From Capronia americana (taxonomy: Eukaryota; Ascomycota; Eurotiomycetes; Chaetothyriales; Herpotrichiellaceae): DNA of 64,000 nt. The stretch lies in NCBI GenBank assembly GCA_016110215.1, contig JADWQD010000004.1, positions 868,001 through 932,000 of the forward strand. The letters run 5' to 3'. The position numbers and the translations under genes are program-made. Below the pieces are notes generated by a model, which was not told the DNA's origin, did not search any database, and worked only from the letters and a program-made list of their open reading frames with translations. Shown here in pieces: positions 22,427-33,436 of this stretch (positions are counted from its first letter, which is position 1; each line of letters starts with the position of its first letter).

Positions 22427-24658
22427 ATGAGTGTCAGGGTTGTCGCTCGCATCCGGCCTCTGCTCAACTCGGAAATTGAAAAGGATCAAATTGTGACCAG
22501 CCAGCCTGGCCCAGATGGAAAGGCGACCATCGTGAAGATACCCAATCCCAAGAACTTTGCCGAAGAGTACAGCTTCCAGTTCAACAGCGTTTACGAACAA
22601 GATGCCACACAACAAGTCCTCTATGATACCGAAGGTGGGTAGACGTCTGCTCGAGCGAAGCTGCAGCACTAACACGCTCGTGCAGTCGCGCCGACCGTTA
22701 AACACCTCTTTCTCGGATACGATGTCACGATTTTCGCATATGGCTCCACGGGGACTGGAAAGACACACACCATGCGGGGTGGCAAATCGCTGGCTGAGCG
22801 GGGCATGATACCGAGACTGCTGAGCAGCATCTATAGGAAGAGTCGGGCACTTGAGAAGAGCGGCGGTGGAGTGACAACCGTGGATGTGTCGATGAGCTAC
22901 TATGAGATCTACAATGACCGCGTGTTCGACCTGTTTGAGGCGCCCGAAAAGAGAACACCCACGGGGCTGCCCATCAGGGAAGCGGAAGGTGGGAAGACTG
23001 TCGTTGTCGGCCTGACCGAGGTGCCTTGCTCGTCGTTGAAGGAGTTTGAGGTACTCTACGACAAAGCCAACGCGAATCGAAGTACGGGCGCCACCAAGCT
23101 GAATGCTCATTCATCTCGGTCGCATGCAATTCTATGCGTCAAGGTCACAATCACGACTCCGACCGAGACTCGAGTCAGCACCGCCTCGGCCATCGACCTT
23201 GCTGGCTCGGAAGACAATCGAAGAACGGGCAATGGCAAGGACAGAATGGTCGAGTCCGCCAGCATAAACAAGTCTCTTTTCGTGCTCGCACAATGCGTCG
23301 AAGCCATCAGCAAGAAGCAACAGCGGATCCCCTATCGAGAGTCGAAGATGACCAGAATCTTGTCACTGGGTCAGAACAATGGCTTCACAGTGATGATCCT
23401 CAACCTGGCTCCCGTCAAAGCCTACCACCTAGACACTCTCAGCTCACTCAACTTTGCTAATCGAACAAAGAAGATTGAGGTCAGGGAGGTCGAGAACGAG
23501 CCCATATTCAAAGGCCCGCCCAGACCGGTTGCCCCAGTCGGGGGCCCTACGATCCAGCGTCAACCACTTCGGCCGCTCTCCAACGGCATCAATGTCAACC
23601 TCGCCGCCAATCGTGAGGCAGCCACGAAGAATGACAAGCCGCCGAAAGCCTTTTCCGTGTACTCGGACCGCACTAAGAGCACAACAGCGCGACCAGTTCC
23701 TCAGAAGTTGTCACCGTCGAAGCGCGTTGCAGACACCTCATTCTTCGCATCCACCCGTCCCTCGAAGCTATCTCGCCCGACCCCGAATTTCATCCGACGC
23801 GCTCCGGAACCTCAGCCTGCAGGCATGGATAAAGCATCCATTGAGGCCTTGGTTGAGAAGAAGGTGTCGGAAGTGCTTGCCGCTCGCGCAATGAATGCCC
23901 CCGATCCACAGCCGCTGAAAGCCGTTTCCGAAGAGGTCCAGCGGCGGCTAGACAGCATCGAGAAGCGCCTGGAGGGTCAGGATGGCGAGAGAGCCGAGGG
24001 CTTGAGCTACCTGTTGATGGCGAAGCAGCATCAAGCCAGAGGCGAAGACGGCAGTGCCCTGAAGATGTACGAACTCGCAACGCCGTACTTCCCGGACAAC
24101 GAGAAGTTAAAGTGCAAGATCGAGCGCCTGCGGGAGAAACTGGTGGCGAAGAGAAGAGAAGATGTCGACCCTACCGAGGAGACAGAGCAGGGACCGACCA
24201 TGTCAAGAGCTGTCGACAAGACAAGGGCCTCACGAGCGGACGATGAAGATGAGAGCTACCACGACGAAGGCCATGAATCTGCCTATCATGACTCTGGGGA
24301 CGAAGACAGACCCGTCGATCGTTCACGAACCAAGAAGCAGACCAAGCAGCAGCAGAAGAGGAAGGCCCGAGTATCTTCACCCGACCCGCTCAGCTCTCAA
24401 GATCCCGAGATCGTTGTTGGCACACTCACGCCACGGACGAAATATCTCCTCGACATAGTAAACACGCGGGACGTCGCACAGATCAAGAGACTGCAGGGAT
24501 TGGGGGCGAAACGTGCCGAGGGAATCGTAGAGTATCTTAATGAACAGATAGGGGATTCCGATGATGGATTCGTGATGCGAAGCTGGGACGACCTTGCCAG
24601 ATTACGCGGCATTGGGAAGAAGACCTTGGAGACGATGAGAGAAGGCGTGCTGGTTTGA
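22427..24658 (+). CDS. Kinesin-10/KIF22-like motor with C-terminal helix-hairpin-helix
   Basis: Two exons, 22427..22634 and 22686..24658 (726 aa), with a 51-nt intron that joins TE to VAPTVKHLF. The motor domain occupies the first about 350 residues: P-loop GSTGTGKT (89-96), switch I HSSRSH, switch II DLAGSED and the late LNFANRTKKIEV segment. A proline/serine-rich linker, a predicted helical segment with TPR-like spacing and an acidic-basic patch follow. The C-terminus (LQGLGAKRAEGI and LRGIGKKTLE) is a helix-hairpin-helix pair. Motor plus C-terminal HhH is the layout of KIF22/Kid chromokinesins, which push chromosome arms and bind DNA in the mitotic spindle. Orthology is likely but not proven. 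Confidence 0.9.
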
Positions 24659-25092
24659 GCGGCTGTCACTGGACTGGAGTGGGATGGAATGGGATGGAAT
24701 GGGATGTATTGTTGTGTAGGCATACGGGGGACTCGCTCGTACGGAGTAACGGAGCGGGAGAGCGCATTGCATAGTTCAAATTGGATTGTTTCACATCTCA
24801 TCCTCACATCCTTTCGAAGCGGCCAGCGTGATTGATTCGAGGAATAAGCGTGTACACATGGTGTAAGCCCAATTCTACACCACCGGCCTGTCTCCCAGGG
24901 CGCTGACCCGGAGTATGTAGTCAGTCATTTGATTGCTCCATCTCCATCTCCATCTCCTGGAGTGAAGCCCCTTGCCTTCATGGTAGATACGCACACACAC
25001 ATAGAGAGAGAGAAAGGAGGTGCCAGGAAGAGAGAGAGCGCAAGAGTACTCCTCCCATAGCCACTCAGCCAAAAGATGATAATCTCTCTCTC
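24659..25092. repeat. 3' intergenic with minisatellite and microsatellites
   Basis: Decamer-like repeats of GGGATGGAAT run from about 24678 to 24706. A CCATCT hexamer run follows near 24939-24957 and CA/GA-rich microsatellites near 24991-25044. Genes converge on this stretch, and no coding content is seen. Confidence 0.7.
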
Positions 25093-26250
25093 TCACGCCT
25101 CGCTCATGAACTGGGCAATCCTCTCATTCATAAACGCCGTGTCCGCGGGATTCAACCCCCCGCCGGCGACATGCCCCCACACGCTCTCGATGACGGCCAG
25201 CGTGCCGCGCCGCAGGAACTTCATCTCGACCTCGGAGTCCTCGGGCGGGAAATACTGGTCCGTCCGACACGGCATGAGCAGCACCTTGGCCTGGATGGAG
25301 CGGAGGGCGGCGGCGAACGCGTCGTCGTCGGGGACGTTGCCGCCCAGCTGGGTCAGTTGTTGTTCAGCAGCGGCGGCCGCTGATGCTGATGCTTCCGACT
25401 CGGACTCTGGATTTCCTACCGCCCCCACATCCCCCATCTGCCACATGCGGGCGAGGACGAGCAAGTCGTCGGCATCCCAGCCGAGCATGCCCTCCTCGCG
25501 GGCGCGCATCCACTCCTCCACGCTCGCAGGGCGGCCCGGCGGCAGCAGCGCGGTGAACAGGCGCTCGCGGAACCAGGCGGCCGAAGTCAACCACGCGGCA
25601 TACGCGCGGGCGAACGCGCGCAGGCCCGTCTTGGGGAGCACCTCCTTGAGATGCACGCCGACGGGCTCCCCGGCGGCCAGCTTGGCCTTCATGGCCTTCC
25701 AGGCGATGTAGTCGATGGAGCTGGTCAGCGCGGCGACGGGGCCCTCGAGAAAGGCGTAGTTGTGCAGGCTGGTGCGCGCGCTCGAGCAGATCGCCACGGC
25801 CCGCGCCACGAAGCCCGGGTACATGACGGCCCAGTGGTAGGCCTGCTGGCCGCCCATGCTGAAGCCGACGACGGCCTCGAGGTGCGTGACGCCCAGGTGC
25901 CGCGTGAGCAGCGCGTGCTGCGCCCGCACCACGTCCGAGTACCGCAGCTCGCCCGGCTCGGGGAAGAACGGCTTGGTGCTCGGGCTGGCCGACTCGCCGT
26001 TGCCGAGCATCGCGACCACGATGACGTGGTAGGGCGCCAGCGCTGCGTGCGGGCCGTTCGTGAACGTCAGCGTCGTGTTGATCAGCCCGGAGTAGCATGT
26101 CGGGATGAGCACCGCGCCGGCCGTCGACGACGCGTTGATCGACCGGTACGCCACGCGCACGTCGTGCAGCGTTGTGCCGTTGGAGAAGTGGAAGTCCGGG
26201 ATCGAGTACGACTCGATCCCCGTGGCGTCGTAGTTGGGGTTGTTCGTCAT
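25093..26250 (-). CDS. MetX-like alpha/beta hydrolase (homoserine O-acetyltransferase family)
   Basis: Intronless, 385 aa, with clear GC-rich third positions. The nucleophile elbow GFSMGG gives Ser131; Asp331 (CRTDQYFP) and His360 (WGHVAGG) complete the triad. The ALLTRHLG and GGQQAYHWAVMYPG segments are typical of the homoserine-acetyltransferase/MET2-like branch. Several members of this branch in fungi are not biosynthetic acetyltransferases but esterases or other hydrolases, so the reaction is uncertain. An Ala/Glu/Ser-rich insertion sits near 289-305. It has no signal peptide and no PTS1. The local GC content is well above that of its neighbours. Confidence 0.85.
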   Translation of the reverse strand: MTNNPNYDATGIESYSIPDFHFSNGTTLHDVRVAYRSINASSTAGAVLIPTCYSGLINTTLTFTNGPHAALAPYHVIVVAMLGNGESASPSTKPFFPEPGELRYSDVVRAQHALLTRHLGVTHLEAVVGFSMGGQQAYHWAVMYPGFVARAVAICSSARTSLHNYAFLEGPVAALTSSIDYIAWKAMKAKLAAGEPVGVHLKEVLPKTGLRAFARAYAAWLTSAAWFRERLFTALLPPGRPASVEEWMRAREEGMLGWDADDLLVLARMWQMGDVGAVGNPESESEASASAAAAAEQQLTQLGGNVPDDDAFAAALRSIQAKVLLMPCRTDQYFPPEDSEVEMKFLRRGTLAVIESVWGHVAGGGLNPADTAFMNERIAQFMSEA

Positions 26251-26610
26251 GGCGGTGTTGTCGTGGCCTCTGAGTTCTTCACGTCCCTTCGTCTAAGATG
26301 ATGACCGCGAGACGTGCAAATGGCCAAGTCAGTCGCTGCCGACTCAGATACGATCTACTGGCGCCGGCGAAAATCCGACGTCTGCCGTTGATACAAGCAC
26401 ACAAGAGGGGAAGGAGGATGGATCAATGACGAAAGAAGCAGGTGGGAAGACACACGGCCTTCTCCGACAAGCAGAGGATAATTGAACGTCGTCGTTGTGA
26501 TATTACTGCATCCCAGTCGTAACGTCGTAACCCTGATTGTAGAAGCCCAACCAATGCCATGTCCATACCAAACACGACAGCATCCAACGTTCTGCTGCAT
26601 CCAAATAGGT

Positions 26611-26689
26611 TTGTTGCTCAGACTTCCAAAGCACGAATTCTGGTTCGAGGCTGTTGCTCAGTATCCAAAGCACGAAGCCTGGTCCGAGG
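26611..26689. repeat. Imperfect 40-bp tandem duplication at the apsB stop codon
   Basis: Two neighbouring copies of about 40 bp share TTGCTCAG, CCAAAGCACGA and CTGGT-CGAGG blocks. On the minus strand the upstream copy encodes PRTRLRALDTEQQ and the downstream copy PRTRIRALEV then stop. A one-base length difference between copies creates the stop codon. Confidence 0.75.
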
Positions 26690-29600
26690 CTTCGCTTGCC
26701 TCGCCCTCAGCAGCTTCAATTCTTCTCCAAGCAACCTCGCGTCCCGCCATTGCTCTTCCATGTTGCTCATGCGAATAGCGGCCATGACCGCAAACACTCC
26801 CGCGCGGAACTTCTGCACTGGCTTGAGCTTCACCTCGTACTTTCGCTTGTCCACAGATACGCCCATCTCCCCGAGAATGCGAAGGTCGACCTGATTGCTG
26901 GAGAAGTTGTCAGTGATTACCCGGCCGCAAAATGATCATGCGATACGTACCATTCAACCCTCATTGCCTCGTTCTGCTCAATCAGAGCCTTGCTCCAAGC
27001 CAAATCCTTTCGCAACCGCTCTTCCCGCCGGCACTTGGCCTTCAACCACATAATCTCCTTGATAAGACCCTTCATCTCCTTTGTGCGAATCTCGTCTTTA
27101 CTTGACTTGCCAGAGGTGAGCCGCTCGAGCATGTCTTCGTACTTGCTTTGCAACACCTCGAGCTCGTTCTCAACCAATTCCGCTTTCTTGTTGGCCAGAC
27201 TGCGCTCCTCTCGGAGGCGGCGGAGATGTTGCTTCATTTCGTAGGCTTCACTGTCCCGAGTTGAGAGGCGCATCGACAAGTTGTTGAGATCCGCTTGTTC
27301 CTGCTGCAAGCGCTTGATCTGGGCTTTCAGGTCACTGATCTGCCTATCGCGCTTGCGGACTTCCGATGAGGTGTGCTGCGTCTCGTCCTTGTCGTCATGA
27401 AGGCTGTTCAATTGATCTCGCAGATCGTCCACCAGCTCGCTTTGCTTTGCTATCTTGTCGTTCAACGATTCAACCTCAGCGGTCCGCGATCTCAGTTGTG
27501 TCTGCAAGGCGGCTAGCTCTTCATCACCTGTGGAAGCTCGACGGACAGTACGCTTCAAATCCCGGTTCTCTGAGCTGAGGACCCTGACTTCTGCTTGAGC
27601 GTCGACGAGTTCCTGCCTGAGCTTGGCCACTTCTTTCGAATGAGATGGCGGTGGTGAAACAGAAGGTGATTTGGACTTGTATTGTGCAAGTCTAGCCTCA
27701 TGCAGGTCACGCTCGAGGTCGTTGACTCGCATCTTCAGATCTCGGTTGGCTGCCTTCAAGTCCGTCTCTCGCTTTGTTGCTGCCGTCTCCTTTTGCCTGG
27801 CTTCAGCTAAATCATGCTTCAGTCCGGAGACATCTGCACCAGGGGAGGCCATCACTTTGGATTGGTTGTCCAGCAGGCCCTCAAGTTCTGTGATACGTGC
27901 CTCCAGTCGGGCAACCTTGTTCTTCGCAGCCATTAAATCCCGGTCCCTGGTCTCAGAATTAGAGGCCTTCTGATTCCGAAGCGAGGCGATTTCTGCATTG
28001 AGCCGATTCTCTTCGCTGCTGGCACGCTCAAGTTCGGCATTGATCTCGTCCTCAAGCGCTTGATTGGCTTCTTGCAGGCTGTCTCGTTCAGCGGTCAGTC
28101 TTGCAACGTCTTTCTCGAGCTTGACTTTCAGGCGCTTCAGCTCTCGCTTCTCTTGGTCAACGTTGAACGTGTCGTCGTTGGACTTGTGTTGCGCATTCTG
28201 AAGTCTCGCTTCCAAGTCGTCGCGCTCTTTGTCGGCCATCTCCATAGCAATGTGCGCATTTTGCAATTCGCTTCGGAGGTTCGACAGCTGGTCCTGCAGC
28301 GACAGCTTCTCTTGCTGCATCTTCTGGATCTGAGCATCGGCATTGGTGGAGTACTTCTGTTGCTGATTCTCGGCGAACTCGTGTTCTTGCTCGATATCTG
28401 CCTGCAAAACTTCGATCTCCTCTTCCAGCTCGGCCACTTTCTCCTTCAGGGCAGCTTGTTCACGAATCGAAATGCGCAGCTCTTCCCTAGCATTGTTCAG
28501 CTCTAATCGGCTCTCGTCAGATGCGGTTCGCTTATTTGCAAGATCCTGCTGGAGTTCCCCAATTTGCCTAGACAGGACCTTTTCTTCTTGCTGATGGCGT
28601 TGCTTCTCACTTTCGAGCGCAGCTTGCAATTTCATCTCTCGGCCGTTCACAGTTCCCTGAGACTCTTGAAGCCTGTCGACCGTTCGTTGAAGGCCAATGG
28701 CTTTCTCTTCGGCTCGCTGGGAAGCGGCTTCGAGGGTTCGCCTCTGTGCCTCCCATTCTTCAAGGTCAGCGGCGTGGTCACGTCCCTTTGAATTGACGTC
28801 GCGGTGCAGTTGGTCGATTTGCTCGTTCAGGTGGTCAAGTTCTTGCTTGTGCTGTGATCGAAGGGCCCCATCGTTCTGAACGGCGCGTTGTTTTTCGACA
28901 TCGAGAGCATCTTCGAGATCTTGAATCGCTTTGCGGGACTGGGCGAGATCTTTCTGCAAGTCGGCAGACTCTTTGGTCAGAGCGTCATGGCGGATCTGAA
29001 GGAGGTCTTTCTCTTCGGTCTTGATCTGTAGTTCCCCTTGGACAGTCTCGAGCTGTTTCGTCATGTTGATCAACTTTCGTTCAAAAGTGTCGCGTTGCTG
29101 CTGCGACAGCTCGAGGTCTTGTTGCAGTTTGCGGTGGTCAGACGCCCCTTCTCGTTCCAGCTCTCGCACCCTCTCTCGCAGGTACCGCTCCGAATCTGAT
29201 TTCTGGGAAAGCTCGTCCTTAAGCAGACCATGTCGCTCCTGCAGTTCTTGGAGATCGTCCTCGAGCTTGTTCGCCTTGTCCTCCAGCTGTCTGCTCAATC
29301 CTTTGGTCGTGAAAGACTTGTTAGCCATCTCATCCCGAAGCTCGTCCAGGTCTTCCTCGGCTCTGCGCTTCTCGTCCAACGCATCTTCTTGAGCCTCTTT
29401 TGCTTCTTGCGCGTCCGCTTTTGTGCGCGCCAAGCTCTGCTTGAGGTCTTCGATTTCTTGCCTGGCCGCTTCTAATTCTTCTTCAACCTCGGCAGCATCG
29501 GTTGACTCCTTGCTCGCCTTTGCTTTGAACGCATCAATCTGGTCATCCCGATCATCGATCGCTCGATCCTTCTCTCGAAGATCAGCTTGCAGATCCTCTA

Positions 29601-30531
29601 TCTCGTCCCTTAGCTTCTTGATGGTCGATTTCTCCTGGTCTTCGGCACGATCTTTCTCGTCTTCCAACTGCTGGATCTGTTTGTCTTTCGCTTTCACATC
29701 GGCCCGTAGACTCTCCAACTCAGCTCGGATGCTTTCATCCACCTGCTTCCGTCTGATTCGTTCTTTGAATTCTTCAAGCTGTAATCTATAGACCTCGGCG
29801 TCCTTTTCAGCCTGAGCAATATGTTTCTTGAACTTGTGTAATTCCCTCTGCATGGTAATCTTGTTGACTTTCAAATCTGTATTTTCCCTCAGCGCAGCGT
29901 GGTTGAACTCGGTTCCTCGCTTCGACAGTGCCTCTTCTAGAAAATGTATCTTCATCTTCAAGCCGAAGTTCTCCTTCTCGATCTTGTCGATGATGCTTTC
30001 TTGCTCTCGCAGCGTCATCATGTTCCCGTCACTGACAAGGCCAGCCGCGTCGCGTCCGGGTAGTTGAGCGAGTGGGGTACTATGAGCGCTGCTGCTGATC
30101 TGTTGAGGCATCGGGGTGTTGTCGAGTGCGTTTCCTGCCGAGCTTGTAGTATGTTCACTGGCGAGATGCGAGAGGTCACTAAGTCTCGGTCCCGGGGTCC
30201 GACCGTCCCTGAGATACGATGGCGTGGCAGTGGGCTTTCGGCTAGAAAGACGGCGCGCCATATTCTTCTTGGTAGCACTCTGCATGAGCGGGGTGAACTC
30301 AGATCGAGCTGGATTGCCGTTGGGCACCAGGCGCAGAGGATCTCGAAGACCAAGGCGCGGGGTCTTGAGCTTAACACCTTGGTTCTTGATGTCCTTCATC
30401 TGGCTAAGCAGGTCACGGTTTTCGTTAGGGACGTGGAAGGACTTCTCCGGCGACATGTTGCCGAGAGTGTCGAGGCGATCGCTGATGTGGGAAGCATCGG
30501 TCGCGTGCGGTGTATTGATGTAGTTCTCCAT
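26618..30531 (-). CDS. apsB: ApsB/Mto1 spindle-pole-body and septal MTOC coiled-coil protein
   Basis: Two exons, 26951..30531 and 26618..26897, give 1286 aa. Near residue 180 the CM1 (centrosomin motif 1) segment reads LREQESIIDKIEKENFGLKM; CM1 binds gamma-tubulin complexes. A very long coiled coil (about 230-1160) follows. The C-terminus has the PACT-type targeting domain starting WLKAKCRREERLRKDLAWSK and continuing across the intron as VDLRILGEMGVSVDKRKYEVKLKPVQKFR. CM1, coiled coil and PACT together define ApsB/Mto1, which recruits gamma-tubulin to spindle pole bodies and septa. ATG 30531 (A at -3) is used; the open frame upstream lacks an ATG. The last codons lie in a short tandem duplication (see findings). 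It is divergent from ECD. Confidence 0.93.
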
Positions 30532-30909
30532 GCTGTGCCAAAAGAGGTCGAGATGCCGCGACCAGCATTCAAAGGTAGGATCTGTCCAAAGCAATATCAA
30601 ATCCAACAAGTAAACATACTTTTGTACCCCAAATGGAACAACGAGACGGTTCGAAGGTCAATGTTGTTGTTGAGTCGAAAGGGGAATAGTCGGTTTGGGG
30701 CTTGGCAGCCTAGTTGGTCATTCACTCCACCGTACCAGCCCTACTTGCTTCACCATATAGAACAAGGCTGAATAGCGGCGGGTAGCGCGCTACGTGGGGG
30801 ATTCAAACATGCGAGGCTGCGCACCCACCAACGAGGCTCTGTGGCATGCGCTTTTCATTCCTTGTCATTTCCCTCCCTCCCTCTCGCTTGCCGTTCGTCC
30901 AGCCTCGCA
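30532..30909. promoter_or_regulatory. Bidirectional promoter, apsB / ECD
   Basis: A 378-bp gap lies between divergent start codons. The + strand leader towards ECD is CT-rich near 30866-30900. A short GTATGT-started stretch just upstream of the apsB ATG on the minus strand might be a 5' UTR intron. Confidence 0.45.
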
Positions 30910-32961
30910 ATGCCGCCAACCGAGGAAGACATCGCGTGGTTTCGCTCGACTTTCCACCCCGTACCAAGACCTGCTTTGCCCGATGATTGTATCGAGTACT
31001 CGCTCTACATCATATCGTCGTCACTGGATGCGAACAGTGACTCTGACCTACGAGATCGGTTGCGCGAGGTTCAAAAATACGCCACTGAGTTGCATCGGCA
31101 ACACCTGAGGGATTACATATGGCAACGCCAAAGATTCGCTCTTGAGCTTCAAAAAGAGGATGGTGAGGTCTGTGCGGGCATGACAAGGGCAGTCGCGAAT
31201 AGACTAACACCATACTTAGGCCTGAGCTTCTTGCGCGGACAGACAGAGTATGGCGACTCAGTCGAAGATGAATGGGTCATCGTCTGGTTGTTGCGCGAAT
31301 TGACAATCAAGTTCCCCAACCTGTGGGTGAAAGTCACAGACAGCGATGGCGAATTCTTGCTGATCGAGGCCTCCGGCACCCTGCCGTCGTGGCTCGAGCC
31401 GGACGTGGCGGAGAATCGAGTCTGGATCAACCAGGGGCATCTTAAGATAATCAAGCCGGCGGCTGCGGCGCGAACTTCGAAGCGAACTGAGGAGAAATTG
31501 ACTCTCGAACAAGCCCGCAGCATCATTATGTCGGAACCCAGAAGAATAATGCACTCGATCAGCATCGAGGAAGAGGCCTTCTTCAGACTTCGAAACTATC
31601 CAGAACAGATCTCAGAGAACATGCATCACGCCATAGTCACCATACCCCGGAAGGTGGCATGTCTGCTTCACCAAAAGCCAGCGTACATCGCGCCGGCTGT
31701 TGAAGCCTTCTATCTGAGGGACCCGATCGCCCTCAAACCGCTGCAAAACCAGGAGAACAAGGATAAGATGACCTTTCCCCCTCAGGACCTTGTAACTGTC
31801 AGCGTCAAATTCCCGCGCGTGGCATATGCGCAGGTCAAGTCCCAGGACTTTCCGCCACCCGCAGTTTTCGCAGGCACGCTACCATCTAAGACTGATGCAA
31901 AGGCCTACGTCCCCGCCGAGACGGGTATGAAAGTAACCTGCGGCTTTGAAATGTTGGTCACGGATTCTCATCACCAAGACCGACCTGAAGTCCGTGAGAT
32001 GAAAATGCTTCTTGAGGATCTTGCATCCGGAGAGGAAGCGTTGCCACCGGACAGTGAAATCGAGACATGGCCAAAACGGGAAGACGACGAGGAGTGGCTA
32101 GATATTAACTTCGACGATCTGGACAACGAGCTACGAGGTCAAAAGGGTCAATCGGATACGAAGGGCAAGAAGCCTGGCTTCGGTGACAAGGCAGCACAAG
32201 AAAACCTCCAGAGAATTGTGAAGCAGTTTGAGGACTTCTTGAACGATGACACGGCAGGTGTGGACGGTGCGGGCCTGGGTGATAGCGACCTCGACGATAT
32301 TGACGATGATGATGACGAACTGGATGACGAAGAGCTAGATGGCGACGATGATGGGGAGGACAAGGAAGCCAGTTTCGGCGAGGACGAATTCACTAAAATG
32401 ATGCAGGAGATGATGGGCATACCGCCCGAAGTGATGCAGGAAATCATGAAGGGGAAACTTGGACCCGGTGCTCAGGATCCCGCATCACGGTCGGGATTGC
32501 GTCCCTTGCCTGACGAAACAGGAAAACACACAGCCAAAGACGACGACGACGAAGAGGCCGACGAGGATATGCAGACGTTCATTAAGCAAATGGAAGCCGA
32601 GCTGAGAGGGCACGGTGCTCTAAACTTGGGCTCTTCCGAAACGGGCATCGGTTCACAGAAGGCGATCGCAAACTCAAAATTACAAGGCGGCGAGCAAGTC
32701 GCAGATGCCGATGTAGAGTATGAACTCTCCTCAGACGACGACATTGACAACGAGATCGACATCGATTTGGCTAGAAACTTGCTCGAGAGCCTCAAAGCCC
32801 AGGCTGGGAAAGCCGGTCCAGGGGGGAACCTCATGGGCATGATGGGGTTGAAGATGCCCAGGGACGAAGCTGATAGCGACGAGGACGATGATGGTCAGCC
32901 GGGCCCAAGTGGAGTACGGCACAAGACAGAAGGGTTGCCAAGGGTGGAGGAATTGGACTGA
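30910..32961 (+). CDS. ECD: Ecdysoneless/SGT1-family protein
   Basis: Two exons, 30910..31162 and 31220..32961 (664 aa). Removing the 57-nt intron (GTGAGG donor, GACTAAC branch, CTTAG acceptor) joins KEDG to LSFLRGQTEYGDSVEDEW, the strongest conserved block of the family. The core runs to about residue 400 (VWINQGHLKIIKP, FYLRDPIALKPLQ). The C-terminal third is very acidic (DIDDDDDELDDEELD region) with a short MMQEMMGIPPEVMQ helix, as in other members. Ecd/SGT1 proteins act in transcription and pre-mRNA splicing (Prp8/U5 biogenesis) and are nucleocytoplasmic. The intron length is a multiple of three and has no stop, so retention would add 19 residues. Confidence 0.93.
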   Translation: MPPTEEDIAWFRSTFHPVPRPALPDDCIEYSLYIISSSLDANSDSDLRDRLREVQKYATELHRQHLRDYIWQRQRFALELQKEDGEVCAGMTRAVANRLTPYLGLSFLRGQTEYGDSVEDEWVIVWLLRELTIKFPNLWVKVTDSDGEFLLIEASGTLPSWLEPDVAENRVWINQGHLKIIKPAAAARTSKRTEEKLTLEQARSIIMSEPRRIMHSISIEEEAFFRLRNYPEQISENMHHAIVTIPRKVACLLHQKPAYIAPAVEAFYLRDPIALKPLQNQENKDKMTFPPQDLVTVSVKFPRVAYAQVKSQDFPPPAVFAGTLPSKTDAKAYVPAETGMKVTCGFEMLVTDSHHQDRPEVREMKMLLEDLASGEEALPPDSEIETWPKREDDEEWLDINFDDLDNELRGQKGQSDTKGKKPGFGDKAAQENLQRIVKQFEDFLNDDTAGVDGAGLGDSDLDDIDDDDDELDDEELDGDDDGEDKEASFGEDEFTKMMQEMMGIPPEVMQEIMKGKLGPGAQDPASRSGLRPLPDETGKHTAKDDDDEEADEDMQTFIKQMEAELRGHGALNLGSSETGIGSQKAIANSKLQGGEQVADADVEYELSSDDDIDNEIDIDLARNLLESLKAQAGKAGPGGNLMGMMGLKMPRDEADSDEDDDGQPGPSGVRHKTEGLPRVEELD

Positions 32962-33436
32962 AAGACCTTGATAGCAAGACTAATACCCCTATATCACCTT
33001 GCTATCATGGAGTCCATCTTTGTCTCTGATCCATTGAGTTTCAGCTTTAAGGCGTCCATTCCCGCAACGACACATTTCAAGTTGATGGAACGCTAAATTC
33101 GCATTCTTGGGATATCTATATGTCTGCCGCGGGTGCCTGCCATTTCAACGCATTGGCAGATTCATACACCAAAACCATTATGACCAGGGTGAGAACTACC
33201 AAGAACTGCCGGCCGGTAGCGGAAGCCGTTCATCTTTATTCATATTCGAGCGGGAGCGTGAGCATAAACATAGTAAATGCGGAGCCACGACCGACCCGGC
33301 TTTCATTGTCTTATGTTAAGCTAGTGAAAGGCTCGACTACACTGTTGAGGGATTGGGAATATGTCGCTATAGAAGGAGCCCGACATCGTGAGCATATCTT
33401 TCATCAGAGCGGACTGTTCTAGGACAAAACCTCTAC
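32962..33436. other. Intergenic between convergent 3' ends
   Basis: No gene is seen. Short frames lack motifs. ECD (+) and the epoxide hydrolase (-) end towards each other, so terminators should be here. Confidence 0.5.

Noticed and set aside
25651..26301. Open frame on the + strand opposite the MetX-like gene
   Set aside because: Antisense shadow in a GC-rich gene; no domain and no sensible start context.
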